64,000 nucleotides of DNA, taken from positions 2,418,001 through 2,482,000 of the forward strand of contig NZ_CP117449.1 of the NCBI RefSeq assembly GCF_030687835.1, written 5' to 3'. The notes under the pieces are model-generated. The model ran no database searches and was not told the DNA's origin. It saw only the letters and a program-made list of their open reading frames with translations. Origin of the DNA: Pseudomonas hefeiensis. GTDB taxonomy: Bacteria > Pseudomonadota > Gammaproteobacteria > Pseudomonadales > Pseudomonadaceae. Below are positions 44,369-53,128 of the stretch, piece by piece; within the stretch, counting starts at the first letter, position 1, and the number at the start of each line of letters is the position of its first letter. Position numbers and translations under genes: made by a program.

Positions 44369-44543
44369 CTGGGCGGCATCAGTCCTGAGGCCTTTGAAAG
44401 TGCCTCACTTTGAGGCTGGAAAATGTCTACGGGAGCGGGGGCAGTCCAGTCACCGGCGGCATGGCTTTTCCTGACACCCTCGCATAAGGCGATGGCGTTC
44501 ACTTGATGTAAGTGCACGCCATGTTTTGGCTTTGTAGAGCGGG

Positions 44544-45623
44544 TTAGATGACTTTGCCGCCCGGATACAGTTTGTTTGCGAACCAGTCCGCCACGAATGC
44601 AGTTCGCTCCGTCGCGTGGTTATAAATCGTATGTTCGCCGTCCGGCCAGGTTTTCAGCGTTACGTTTTCCTTGTCGGTGGCGTCCATGAACGGTTGCTGA
44701 TCTTCGAGTTGTACAAGGGGGTCGGCGCCCCCGTGCAGAACAAGGAGAGGGCAAGCAATCCTGTCGCGTCCTGAGTGAAAGCTCATACGATCGAAGTTCG
44801 CCTGTATAGCGTTTGGATCCTCGTTCCCAAGCATTGCTGCTGCCTGCTCCGTAAACATTCGGTAAGGCAGCAATTTTGGAGAAGCAAAAGCACCATTTAC
44901 GCAACACGCTCGAATTCGATCATCGGCAGCTGCCGTTTTAGCGGCCCATAACCCACCAATGCTATTGCCCCAAATGCCCACGGCACCTAATGAGTGATCG
45001 TCTGCAATATGGGTGATGAAGCTTTGGTAAGCGGCTGTGATGTCACCGTTGACGTATATGCCTTTATTCAATCGCGTTTCTCCTTGGCCAGGACCTTCAG
45101 CCAAGAGTGTCGCGAGCCCTCGACGAGCAAGGGCTTGAGCGATAGGAAAGTATGCCATCCCCCAGCCGCTCTGGCCCCCAAATACCAAGACGGTGCCACG
45201 CACCTGGTCCGGTGGACGTATCAGCCAACCGACTGCATGGGCGTTTTCGAAAGGCACCTCAATCCGCATCATTTGAGCTGCAGAATAATCAGCGAGCCGG
45301 TGAGTCTCTTCTGCAAGCCGGCCATAAAGGAAACGCTTGCGTGAGTCGTCAAAATTCAACGCCATTTGAGCAAAGACCAAGCTGGCGATCCCTGCTGCCT
45401 GGGCTTCTCTCGCCGTCGTAAGGTGTCCTCTAGTCATCGCGCGGCCAGCGCGCTCAAATTGTCTGTTAGCAAGCAATTCAGCTTTTTTGTCCCATTCGCA
45501 TCCGGCGCTCGTTTCCTTGAACAGTTCCTGCGCATCGGCATAATCCATGCCGCAGTCCAGCAAACGAGTGATCGGCATCGCCCGCTGAAGAGCAAGGATT
45601 GCCGAGGATTCTGTTGTGGTCAT
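44544..45623 (-). CDS. alpha/beta hydrolase, C-C bond hydrolase type
   Basis: A 359-residue hydrolase with a long helical N-terminal cap, as in 2,6-dihydroxypseudooxynicotine hydrolase and similar FrsA-like enzymes. Nucleophile Ser221 is in GIWGNSIGG, the acid Asp301 in LHGGADPL, and His331 in PDGEHTIYNH. It overlaps the flavin monooxygenase gene by 4 bases (ATGA), so the two act in one step series: hydroxylation next to an acyl side chain would make the aryl-carbonyl bond open to hydrolysis. That scheme, by analogy with nicotine breakdown, is inference. Substrate unknown. Confidence 0.8.
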   Translation of the reverse strand: MTTTESSAILALQRAMPITRLLDCGMDYADAQELFKETSAGCEWDKKAELLANRQFERAGRAMTRGHLTTAREAQAAGIASLVFAQMALNFDDSRKRFLYGRLAEETHRLADYSAAQMMRIEVPFENAHAVGWLIRPPDQVRGTVLVFGGQSGWGMAYFPIAQALARRGLATLLAEGPGQGETRLNKGIYVNGDITAAYQSFITHIADDHSLGAVGIWGNSIGGLWAAKTAAADDRIRACCVNGAFASPKLLPYRMFTEQAAAMLGNEDPNAIQANFDRMSFHSGRDRIACPLLVLHGGADPLVQLEDQQPFMDATDKENVTLKTWPDGEHTIYNHATERTAFVADWFANKLYPGGKVI

Positions 45624-47290
45624 TGCGCTGATCCTCCGCTCAAAGACGCTTGTGACTTTGCAGCGTTCATGGAAGTAGCAGGTTCTTGCCAGTGCAATTG
45701 TTCCCGTAGGTTCTGGATAAGATCGGGTAGTCGCTCCATGGATTCGACTGAACCGAATACCAGAAAATCCGGACGACTTATGTACGCTTGCATGCCATGT
45801 GTAGACATATAGGTGCTTAGCTTGTCATCCAGCTCGGAAACAGCCCCCGACACATTTGGATCTTCCGTGAGGATGATCTGTCGGCAACCAAGCTGGTTCA
45901 GGAAGTCCATCAGTTCATCATTCAGGACATCCGTGGGGTCCTGGAGAGCCATCAGATGGAAGCCCTGGCCAACAACATCATCAAGGTGTTTCTCTGCATT
46001 CCCTCGCCGAACACGCCCTTGTGGTGCAGGAGCACCCGTTGACGGAAGCAGTGTGCCGTCTGACTCACGGTATAAAACGCCATCTTCAAGCTTGGGAAAC
46101 GGTGGCATCGGCGGGACCTTGCCAGTTAGAAAGGCATGGTCACGCTGCGCCACTTTCTCTGGATCGTCCTCATTGGCCAGTTGGCCAAGAAAGAGTGCCA
46201 TTTCCATGATTTTCATGACATGCGGCCTACGCTCCTGCTCATACGAGTCTAGGAGGGCGGGGGTACAACGGCCGCTGAGAACCAGATCGAGCTTCCATGC
46301 CAGATTGATACCGTCGCGCATACCAGAGCATGCGCCTTGCCCCATGTATGGCATCATCGTATGGGCTGCATCACCGGCCAACAGAACGCGGTCGACGCGC
46401 CATTGGTTCGCGATTCGCGTTTCGAAGGTGTAGACAACATGACGCAGCAGGTGCAGATCATCTGGACCGAGACCATGCTGTTCCTCGAGCCATTGCCAAC
46501 CCGTGGCTTCCTTTTCCCAATGCGCTGTGTCTTCACCTGGTAGAATACGCAGCTCGAAGCGGGTTCGTTTGCTGCCTATCGGCATGTACATGTGCGCGCG
46601 GGCAGGGTCGCAAAAAATTGTGGAGTGTGAAAACCTACCACCCAGATCATGTTTATTTTCAGAATCTAAATTGAGCCAACGCTCATTGTGACCAAAATCA
46701 GTACGCTCAATCGCCAACGCCCGTCGTACATGGCTATTGGCACCATCGGCCCCAATCAAATACTTGACGGAGAACTTACGAGAAATGCCGGTCCACTCGC
46801 AGTCCTGGTCACGACTTACGCTGCGAGCAGAAACAGTGACCTCGTCTTTAGTTTGCTTTAGCGCCTGGGCTTCCCACCCGCGAAGAATTTTGACACCCGG
46901 GAAGGTCATAGCCTGCTGGTTAATGGCTTCTTCAATATCAGGTTGATAAATCGAGATATGGGCAGGAAATCCACAAGCCTCTCCTGTCCAATCCAACTCG
47001 GTCAGAAGGTCGCCATGAGCATCTCGATAGTGGTAATCCCGTACCGCGCAAGCATCGCGAAGTGCATCCTCAATATTGCCGCTGGCCTGGATGATACGAG
47101 CAGTCTCGCCATCGATATGGCTCAACCTCGGAAGGCCATAGGGGGTCGGCCACCGTTCGATGACCAAGACCTTGTAGCCTGCTCGACCGAGCATCGAAGC
47201 GGCGACAAGTCCTGTGGGACCATAGCCGATAATGGCTATATCAAAAAATTCAGTCTGCTCAATAGGGGCTTGATCTTGGTTGGGTAACAT
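45620..47290 (-). CDS. FAD-dependent aromatic monooxygenase (MhpA-like)
   Basis: A 556-residue class A flavin hydroxylase with GYGPTG at 22-27, the DG motif LIGADGANSHVRRAL and the GD motif LLAGDAAHTMMPYMGQGACSG, then a thioredoxin-like C-terminal domain. It is of the same family as the hydroxylase at 37115, but clearly divergent, so it is not a recent duplicate. A good AGAAGGAG ribosome site precedes ATG 47290. It forms a two-gene operon with the C-C hydrolase that follows. Likely acts on an acyl-substituted phenol or hydroxypyridine (inference). Confidence 0.87.
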   Translation of the reverse strand: MLPNQDQAPIEQTEFFDIAIIGYGPTGLVAASMLGRAGYKVLVIERWPTPYGLPRLSHIDGETARIIQASGNIEDALRDACAVRDYHYRDAHGDLLTELDWTGEACGFPAHISIYQPDIEEAINQQAMTFPGVKILRGWEAQALKQTKDEVTVSARSVSRDQDCEWTGISRKFSVKYLIGADGANSHVRRALAIERTDFGHNERWLNLDSENKHDLGGRFSHSTIFCDPARAHMYMPIGSKRTRFELRILPGEDTAHWEKEATGWQWLEEQHGLGPDDLHLLRHVVYTFETRIANQWRVDRVLLAGDAAHTMMPYMGQGACSGMRDGINLAWKLDLVLSGRCTPALLDSYEQERRPHVMKIMEMALFLGQLANEDDPEKVAQRDHAFLTGKVPPMPPFPKLEDGVLYRESDGTLLPSTGAPAPQGRVRRGNAEKHLDDVVGQGFHLMALQDPTDVLNDELMDFLNQLGCRQIILTEDPNVSGAVSELDDKLSTYMSTHGMQAYISRPDFLVFGSVESMERLPDLIQNLREQLHWQEPATSMNAAKSQASLSGGSAQ

Positions 47291-47398
47291 TTAATGTCTC
47301 CTTCTTATAGTAATAAAACCGACACCACTCTTGGTACTCAGTGCTTGCTAAGTTCGTGACGTTAAAGAGTCCTCGTTGCGTTTTTGGTGTCTATCGAA

Positions 47399-47421
47399 TC
47401 CGCTCTATAGCGGATTTTTTA
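47399..47421 (+). terminator. orphan Rho-independent terminator
   Basis: ATCCGCT-CTAT-AGCGGAT is a perfect 7-bp stem followed by six T on the plus strand. No plus-strand gene precedes it, since all nearby genes read leftwards, so it is probably left over from a gene that has been lost. Confidence 0.6.
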
Positions 47422-47429
47422 TGGCGCAG

Positions 47430-47712
47430 AAGTGGATGGGGGACTTCAGCAAGAGTTAGAGCAGATTATTTCAGTTACCCGATCGAAATATGTTTGAGTC
47501 ATACCCAACTCGCGCAGCGACATCTATGCTCGATTGTCGCGGGCCAGTTCATAGACACCCTCCACGGCGTTGCCAGTATTAAAAGCACAAGCAATACGCT
47601 GCATTGCCTCTGGTACAAAGCGAGAGTTATAGGCAAAACATGCCGACACTGCCCGGCACCGTTTCACAAAACCAAGCGCCATGGAGCGCGCGATTGTGAG
47701 CGTTGATGTCGC
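47430..47712 (-). pseudogene. maleylacetate reductase remnant
   Basis: The minus strand reads NRALHGAWFCETVPGSVGM, then jumps to AYNSRFVPEAMQRIACAF and GNAVEGVYELARDNRA, a stop, then MSLRELGMTQTYFDRVTEI. These line up in order with the C-terminal third of the intact enzyme at 38779 (YGAWLCGTVLGSVGM, AYNQDAAAEWLRPLGDVF, GLYDFAKDLNAPMALRDLGL). The metal-binding stretch between VGM and AYN is deleted and frames are broken. It lies upstream of the monooxygenase operon, so that operon once had its own reductase. Confidence 0.65.
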
Positions 47713-47849
47713 GAGCATCGGCACGTAAGCCGGTCTGTTTATTCAAGGCTTTTTGTTTCAGACAGCGAACCGTCGGGTCGTCCGCAATATGTAAGCCCAA
47801 GACAAACAGTCACGGTAAGCGGCTCTGAGCATCTTGCGACCTTTTCCGG

Positions 47850-48746
47850 TCATGCCAGGCCCAGTCGTGAGCAAAGCCAGCCTGCCGTGCGTTTCACAAT
47901 CGCCTCATAGCCGTCAACCAGGATCCCATAGTGCTGGCCGGGATACTCAATCAGTTCCTTGTCGCGAGAGGCGACACGTTCGAACATTTCACGGGCATCG
48001 GAAGCCGGCGCGACGGTATCGTCCGAAGCCAGTACTAGCAACAGTGGAGCGTTCAGCCGCTCCGCATAGGCTGGCGCCTCGATCTCGAAGAGATGGTCGA
48101 GAGATCCGATCGCCAGTTCGTTACGAAAGCTTGGAATGTGATTGTAATGACGACCGACGAAATCGATCCCGGCCTGGTCGGTGAACATGACCGGCGGCCC
48201 TCCCGGTGTACGCTCTCCCGAGGTGATCAGCATTTTAGGTGGCATCCCCTGTAGCTGTGCGGCACGGTCGGCATAAATCGCGTCATCAACATGGCGCAAC
48301 TGTTCTGGTGGAAATAGCTTGCGCGCCGACCAGCCACTGACCGGAGGCACGATGGAGCAGATCGCACTGATGCGCCGATCCGTGCTGGCCGCGAACAATG
48401 AAACCAAACCCCCCAGGCTAACGCCCCATAGTGCGATGCGAGATTCGTCGATGTCTGTGCGAAGCGATAGATGAGTAATGACATGGCGAAGGTCGCGGCC
48501 GAACTGCCATGGGTCCACCAACTGACGTGTTTCTCCATCACTAAGACCAAAGCCACGGTGATCGTAAAATAGGACACCCAACCCCATTGCTGTAAATATT
48601 GGGGCTAGCGCCCGGGTTCCTTCAGCCACGCTGCCAATTCCTGAATGGGCGATCACTACGGGGTGAGGGCCTTCTACATCGTCAGGTAAGTAAAGGCGAC
48701 CCCGTAGAATTGCACCAGGTACAGAAAATTCCACGTCTTCAAACAT
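47850..48746 (-). CDS. alpha/beta hydrolase (dienelactone hydrolase/esterase-like)
   Basis: A 298-residue hydrolase. Nucleophile Ser110 in IALWGVSLGGL, an early YDHRGFGLSDG segment, a LASDDTVAPASDA acid loop and a PGQHYGIL histidine complete the triad. The pattern suits esterases and acyl hydrolases with small cap insertions. It begins 129 bases from a divergent LysR gene and was probably the first gene of an operon that led into the reductase now seen only as a relic. Substrate unknown; an aryl ester or lactone is plausible. Confidence 0.8.
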   Translation of the reverse strand: MFEDVEFSVPGAILRGRLYLPDDVEGPHPVVIAHSGIGSVAEGTRALAPIFTAMGLGVLFYDHRGFGLSDGETRQLVDPWQFGRDLRHVITHLSLRTDIDESRIALWGVSLGGLVSLFAASTDRRISAICSIVPPVSGWSARKLFPPEQLRHVDDAIYADRAAQLQGMPPKMLITSGERTPGGPPVMFTDQAGIDFVGRHYNHIPSFRNELAIGSLDHLFEIEAPAYAERLNAPLLLVLASDDTVAPASDAREMFERVASRDKELIEYPGQHYGILVDGYEAIVKRTAGWLCSRLGLA

Positions 48747-48827
48747 CTTTGCTCTCCGTTGTTAGTTAGGTTTGTGGCTCAATCTATCTGCCCCCTAGCC
48801 ATACAACAATTAGCATGTGATTATATC

Positions 48828-48850
48828 GTACATTCATGAGACAAATGTAC
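48828..48850. promoter_or_regulatory. LysR-type operator
   Basis: GTACATT (48828-48834) and AATGTAC (48844-48850) form a perfect inverted repeat with a 9-base spacer, containing the T-N11-A core expected for LysR proteins. It ends 25 bases before the LysR start and about 80 bases before the hydrolase start. Confidence 0.6.
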
Positions 48851-48875
48851 TGTCCAATAGCATGAAGGCCGTCAT

Positions 48876-49790
48876 ATGAAGCTTGATCTCAATCTGCTTG
48901 TAACGCTTAACGCCTTATTACAGGAAATCAGCGTAACCCGGGCCGCACAGCGCATTGGACTTTCCCAGCCGGCATGCAGTGCTGCTCTGCGAAGACTGCG
49001 AGAGCATTTTGACGACCCGCTCCTGATACGTGCGGTTGGGCACAGAATGCAACTCACGCCGTTGGCTTATGGCCTTCGAGAACGCGTTTCTGTGCTTATA
49101 GCGGATATTAATAAACTGACCACAGCGTCAAACGTCTTCCAGCCTGCGCTCCTTGAACGCGAGTTCACCGTTATGCTGGGTGATGCCGAATCTGCATTGT
49201 TAGCGCCACGCTTATTGCAGTTAATCAGGGCTCGCGCGCCCGGTGTTATTCTTCGACTGAAGCCACCGCATCCGAGTGTTCACTGGTCCCTGACTGACGA
49301 AATGCGCAACGTGGATGCGGCAATACTGCCGTCTCACATCGTTTCCAATACCTTGCCCAGCCTGGGGTTATACGAGGACGAATGGTCCCTGGTGTCCGAC
49401 AGTATCGAAGGTGTAGATCATCCGGACGATGTGGACGAATTGCTTCGTCGCCCTTGGGTCCTATGCTTCGACTATCCTCCAATGTACTGGTCGCCGGCTC
49501 GGATGCTAGAGCAAGAGGGGCGCCCGCTGTTGGTCACCGCACGCACGGACGGCTTTGCCGATCTGATGCGCCTGATAGCCGGTACCAATGTGGTTGGCCT
49601 TGCTCCTCGCAGCTTTGCAGCCGCACACAGCAGCCTCATGGGAATGCGATGCCAGACACCGCCGTCCCAGCTATCGCATCAACTTCCGATGGCAATGACA
49701 TGGCACCCAATCCACAACAACGATATTGCACATAGGTGGTTCCGCTCCCTGATTGTTGAGGCCGCGCGGCACACATCGGCAGAAGAGTGA
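48876..49790 (+). CDS. LysR family regulator
   Basis: A 304-residue LysR protein beginning MKLDLNLLVTLNALLQEISVTRAAQRIGLSQPACSAALRRLR, the NahR/NodD-like subgroup with inducers of salicylate or phenolic type. The effector domain has the family's ESALLAPRLLQLI start. It is divergent from the hydrolase gene at 48746 and shares the operator at 48828-48850 with it, so it probably activates that gene and itself. Confidence 0.87.
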   Translation: MKLDLNLLVTLNALLQEISVTRAAQRIGLSQPACSAALRRLREHFDDPLLIRAVGHRMQLTPLAYGLRERVSVLIADINKLTTASNVFQPALLEREFTVMLGDAESALLAPRLLQLIRARAPGVILRLKPPHPSVHWSLTDEMRNVDAAILPSHIVSNTLPSLGLYEDEWSLVSDSIEGVDHPDDVDELLRRPWVLCFDYPPMYWSPARMLEQEGRPLLVTARTDGFADLMRLIAGTNVVGLAPRSFAAAHSSLMGMRCQTPPSQLSHQLPMAMTWHPIHNNDIAHRWFRSLIVEAARHTSAEE

Positions 49791-50384
49791 GCATCTCCCT
49801 GCATATCCCGGTTTCTTTGCAAAACTCTTATGCCCGGTCAGGACGCCCAAGCCCGGTCATAACGCTACCGTCAGCATTCCCGTGGGTTAGGCCAGCAGCA
49901 ATCGCATCCTCGGAGGTCAGTCCCATTGCTTCTAGCCTGGCACCGCGCAGCAGTGTCGGCTCTCCCGCGCGTCACTGTCGCGCTTAAGGTCGTCGATGAG
50001 GCAGACGGTTTGGGCTAATGGTGCGCGGCTGCATGCTTTTTAGCGTTGAGCGACCTTGAGCTTGTCAATTGATTACTGAGTATAACTTTTCGATAATCGA
50101 ACACTTTTAAGTTTGGAAGATATACAGATTTGCATGCTTAATAAGTGATAGTTATTTTTTTGTTTTTTATATGATTGATTTTAAAAGGTATTTTTGTTTT
50201 TTGTGACGCCTGCTTGTCGGGGATGGCGCTCCACGTCTGGCGTTGATCAAAATAGTTAGTTGTGATAACAATTTGTTGCGCTCGCTGAGCGTCACAAAAA
50301 TAACAAAATGAGGTCCTCTCTCATGCCCTATGCCATCTCACTTCCGTTTTTTACGGAGCAAACCTCCGCCAGATTGGAGGCGCG
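49791..50384. other. 594-base gap with a strongly A+T-rich core
   Basis: The left part (to about 50,040) has no supported frame. From about 50,085 to 50,210 the sequence is very rich in T and A (runs such as TTTTTTTGTTTTTTATA), then a GCGCTC-GCTGAGCGTC stretch near 50,279-50,296 and the leader of the Tat-protein gene. It likely carries the promoter of the eugenol-hydroxylase-type operon. A -24/-12 signature was sought and not found. Confidence 0.45.
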
Positions 50385-50969
50385 ATGATCAACAGAAGAA
50401 CATTTCTCGGAGCGAGCTTAGGTGCCGGTGCTGTCTCGGTGATGGCGAATGCGGCTGCGTTGCCATTCCATTCATACCAATGGAGCGCAAAATTTCATTC
50501 GCTGCTGGTTGATCAGCGGTCCGTCGAAGGTTTGCTCTTCGCCAGAGCGGCGAGAAGCCGTGGCTTGCTGGTGACGCCAGTGGAGGACGATGTGACCGCG
50601 TTCTGGGTCGAGCATCTTCACCAACGTTGGCACCTCACCCAAGGCGTTATTGCAGGCCTGACCAGCTATAGCGTTTTGATCTGCCTCGGGCAACTGGCCC
50701 GCGACCACGGCATGCGGCTGGTTTATCAAGGCGAACACCACCCTTTGGGCGCACAAGGCATCAGGCACACGCTGGAAGGCGCACCCACAATTCTCGCCAC
50801 AGTGGCCGACGTCAGGTTTTCAGACGCCTGGCCGCATGACGTCCTCGATTTACTATCCACAAATGTTAAGAGTTCCCCTCATGTGAGTCATGAGAAACGC
50901 TCTTTTGAAGGCCCGGGACGGATGTCTGTTTCGATGTATTCCTGGTTAATCGTACCTCGCACGGTTTGA
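50385..50969 (+). CDS. Tat-exported protein of the alkylphenol hydroxylase operon
   Basis: A 194-residue protein with a twin-arginine signal (MINRRTFLGASLGAGAVSVMA, cleavage near residue 24). The mature part contains paired aromatic-rich helices (DDVTAFWVEHLHQRWHLTQG) and HHPLGAQGIRHTLEG, with no metal or haem motif I can name. It precedes the flavoprotein gene by 34 bases, so it is one operon with it and the cytochrome. A small gene of unknown role (pchX) is known in the p-cresol operon of P. putida, and this may be its counterpart, perhaps an assembly factor. That link is inference. Confidence 0.6.
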   Translation: MINRRTFLGASLGAGAVSVMANAAALPFHSYQWSAKFHSLLVDQRSVEGLLFARAARSRGLLVTPVEDDVTAFWVEHLHQRWHLTQGVIAGLTSYSVLICLGQLARDHGMRLVYQGEHHPLGAQGIRHTLEGAPTILATVADVRFSDAWPHDVLDLLSTNVKSSPHVSHEKRSFEGPGRMSVSMYSWLIVPRTV

Positions 50970-51003
50970 CGATTGGCTCCTCAAATCATCTGGAGTGAAT
51001 GCA

Positions 51004-52629
51004 ATGGCTTCATACAATATCAATAATAATGGCGCCTATAACCAGGCAATCGACTCTTTCAGAAAAACAGTCGGTTCAGAATGGGTGTTTACCAGCAAGG
51101 AGGATCTCTCCACCTACAGGGATCCCTACTCAGTTATCTGGGACGAGCCTGGTGAGGTGCTCCCTTTGGCGGCGGTGGCGCCAGGTAATGTCGAGCACGT
51201 CCAGGAAATTGTTCGTGCGGCCAACGAGCATGGTGTTGCGTTGTACACCATATCCACGGGTAAAAACCTTGGCTACGGTGGTGCATCTGCCAATCTCGCG
51301 GGTTGCGTTATTCTCGATCTGAAGAGGATGGATCGCATCATAGAAGTTGATGACACTCGCAACTTCTGCATCGTGGAGCCGGGTGTATCTTACTTCGACC
51401 TCTACCGTTACCTGGAGGCACGTGGATTACGGTTGATGCTGGACTTGCCCTCTAATGCCATGGGCGGCCCAATCGGTAATTCGCTAGATCATGGAGTTGG
51501 CTACTCCGCTGCCCCGTACCGTGACCATTTCGCCAATCATTGTGGAATGGAGGTCGTTCTGGCGAATGGCGAAATTCTTCGGACCGGCATGGGGGCGGTG
51601 CCGGGGGCAGAGACATGGGCAGAGTTCAAGTACGGATTTGGACCGAATGTCGATGGTTTATTTTCTCAGGCCAACTATGGTGTCGTTACCAAAATGGGTT
51701 TCTGGCTGATGCCAATGCCTGAACACTTCTTGTCGGCCAGCGTGTCGGTGGCACGATACGAAGACATCATTCCACTTGTACGCCACCTCAATTATCTTGA
51801 GGATTCCGGGCTGGTGGGATTCGTTCGTTACAGCAGCCCACTGGAGATTCCGCGCGTCCTCAAGTCTGCACCAGACCCGGCATTATTAAAGTTGATGGCC
51901 CAGCCTGGGGGAGGGGAGCCGCAAGCCTATGAGCATTATGCAAAAAGCCATAATCTGCCGTTCTGGACAACCACACTGAATTTCTATGGGCCGCAAACCA
52001 CCAACTGCGCCAATTGGGACTATGCCAGGCAGCGTCTGGCTTCAATACCTGGCGTAACGTTCCAAGAGACAGAGTCCATCAGCTTTCCGTTGAGTGCTGA
52101 AGCAAAAAATAACGCTAGAAGCCAAGTCAGCCTCGGTGTGCCGAACCTCACAGCCTTTGCGCTGGGGAGTCGGTCTGCGTTCAACGCTAATCCCTCGGAT
52201 GGCCACCTTTGGTTTTCGCCCGTCATTCCCCGCTCTGGAGAGGCTTTGCTCAAGGCTCATAAAGTATTCGGCCAAGCGTTCAAAGATCTTGGAATACCAT
52301 CGAGAATCGGCCCTTATAGCGGGCCTCGAACGTGGATGTATCGAGCGTTCGTTTTTGTCATGGACTTCAATACCTCTCGATTAGACAAGGTTCAAAATCA
52401 GCAGGTGAGGCAGGCGTTCGAACACCTTATCAAGGTTGGCGCAGAACATGGCTGGGCGGAATACAGGACGGCGCCAATCTTTCAAGATCTGGTTGCCAGC
52501 ACATACTCTTATAACAACAACGCCCTCCTGAGATTCAATGAGACCTTAAAGGATGCGCTTGATCCTAAAGGCATACTGTCCCCAGGGCGTGGTGGAATCT
52601 GGCCGAAGCACTTGCGTGGAGGTCACTGA
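51004..52629 (+). CDS. flavoprotein subunit of a 4-alkylphenol/eugenol hydroxylase
   Basis: A 541-residue flavoprotein of the vanillyl-alcohol oxidase/p-cresol methylhydroxylase family. The PCMH-type FAD domain reads HVQEIVRAANEHGVALYTISTGKNLGYGG, and the cap domain ends with FNETLKDALDPKGILSPGRGGIWP, the usual C-terminus. Coupling to a c-type cytochrome gene (1-base overlap) marks it as a dehydrogenase/hydroxylase like PchF or EhyB, not an oxidase. It oxidises the benzylic or allylic carbon of para-alkylphenols with water as oxygen source. The window also has ferulate genes, so eugenol or a 4-alkylguaiacol is attractive. ATG 51004 follows TGGAG. No signal of its own; I cannot point to the FAD-linking residue. 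Confidence 0.85.
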   Translation: MASYNINNNGAYNQAIDSFRKTVGSEWVFTSKEDLSTYRDPYSVIWDEPGEVLPLAAVAPGNVEHVQEIVRAANEHGVALYTISTGKNLGYGGASANLAGCVILDLKRMDRIIEVDDTRNFCIVEPGVSYFDLYRYLEARGLRLMLDLPSNAMGGPIGNSLDHGVGYSAAPYRDHFANHCGMEVVLANGEILRTGMGAVPGAETWAEFKYGFGPNVDGLFSQANYGVVTKMGFWLMPMPEHFLSASVSVARYEDIIPLVRHLNYLEDSGLVGFVRYSSPLEIPRVLKSAPDPALLKLMAQPGGGEPQAYEHYAKSHNLPFWTTTLNFYGPQTTNCANWDYARQRLASIPGVTFQETESISFPLSAEAKNNARSQVSLGVPNLTAFALGSRSAFNANPSDGHLWFSPVIPRSGEALLKAHKVFGQAFKDLGIPSRIGPYSGPRTWMYRAFVFVMDFNTSRLDKVQNQQVRQAFEHLIKVGAEHGWAEYRTAPIFQDLVASTYSYNNNALLRFNETLKDALDPKGILSPGRGGIWPKHLRGGH

Positions 52630-52958
52630 TGAACCGATATCATCCAATGATCCTGATGGTCTCGCTTCTGCCTTTGACTGTCCAGGCGGGGCCTGTTCTT
52701 GACGGTAAAGAGCTTTACGATCGCTGGTGTGCGTCATGCCATGCGCCTGGCCCCGGCCATCCAGGGACCCAGGCACTTAAAGCGCTGTATCAAGAGGCTT
52801 TGCCCGCGGCACTGGAACAGCGCTTGGACTTGGCGCCTGGCGTCATTGAGTATGTTGTGCGCAATGGTCGCTCGACGATGCCGTCATTCCGAAAAACTGA
52901 AATCAATGATGAACAACTCAATGCAATTGGCGCCTATCTCAGCAAACCTAAACCTTAG
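52629..52958 (+). CDS. c-type cytochrome subunit of the hydroxylase
   Basis: A 109-residue periplasmic cytochrome: Sec signal peptide to about residue 20, the haem-binding CASCH at 34-38, and Met84 in RSTMPSFRKT as likely sixth ligand. Size and order match PchC/EhyA-type subunits that take electrons from the flavin and pass them to azurin or the respiratory chain. Its ATG overlaps the flavoprotein stop by one base. The flavoprotein lacks a signal, so assembly and export of the complex need explanation; the Tat-borne first gene product may help (inference). Confidence 0.88.
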   Translation: MNRYHPMILMVSLLPLTVQAGPVLDGKELYDRWCASCHAPGPGHPGTQALKALYQEALPAALEQRLDLAPGVIEYVVRNGRSTMPSFRKTEINDEQLNAIGAYLSKPKP

Positions 52959-52973
52959 TGCAAAGGTTTAGGT
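52946..52973 (+). terminator. hairpin at the end of the hydroxylase operon
   Basis: ACCTAAACCTT (52946-52956) pairs perfectly with AAGGTTTAGGT (52963-52973) across a 6-base loop. The stem overlaps the cytochrome stop codon. No T run follows, but the 11-bp stem at the operon end is a plausible terminator. Confidence 0.5.
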
Positions 52974-53128
52974 ATCAGGGGTTTGCGACCCTGAGCAATA
53001 GCACAAACCGAATGGGGGGCTAGGGGGCGAGTGTTCTAATCACTCCGTCCCGACCATATAACTCAAGGGGATGCGAAGTTTTATCGCGCGCCCCCTTTTT
53101 AATTGACCGGTACTTCATTGTTGCCGAA

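Noticed and set aside
49787..49987. 66-residue frame directly after the LysR gene
   Set aside because: Starts over the LysR stop, lacks a ribosome site and its Ser/Pro/Ala-rich text is not protein-like.
50085..50330. A+T-rich stretch considered as a replication origin or DnaA-box cluster
   Set aside because: No repeated iterons or convincing DnaA boxes; more simply the promoter region of the hydroxylase operon.
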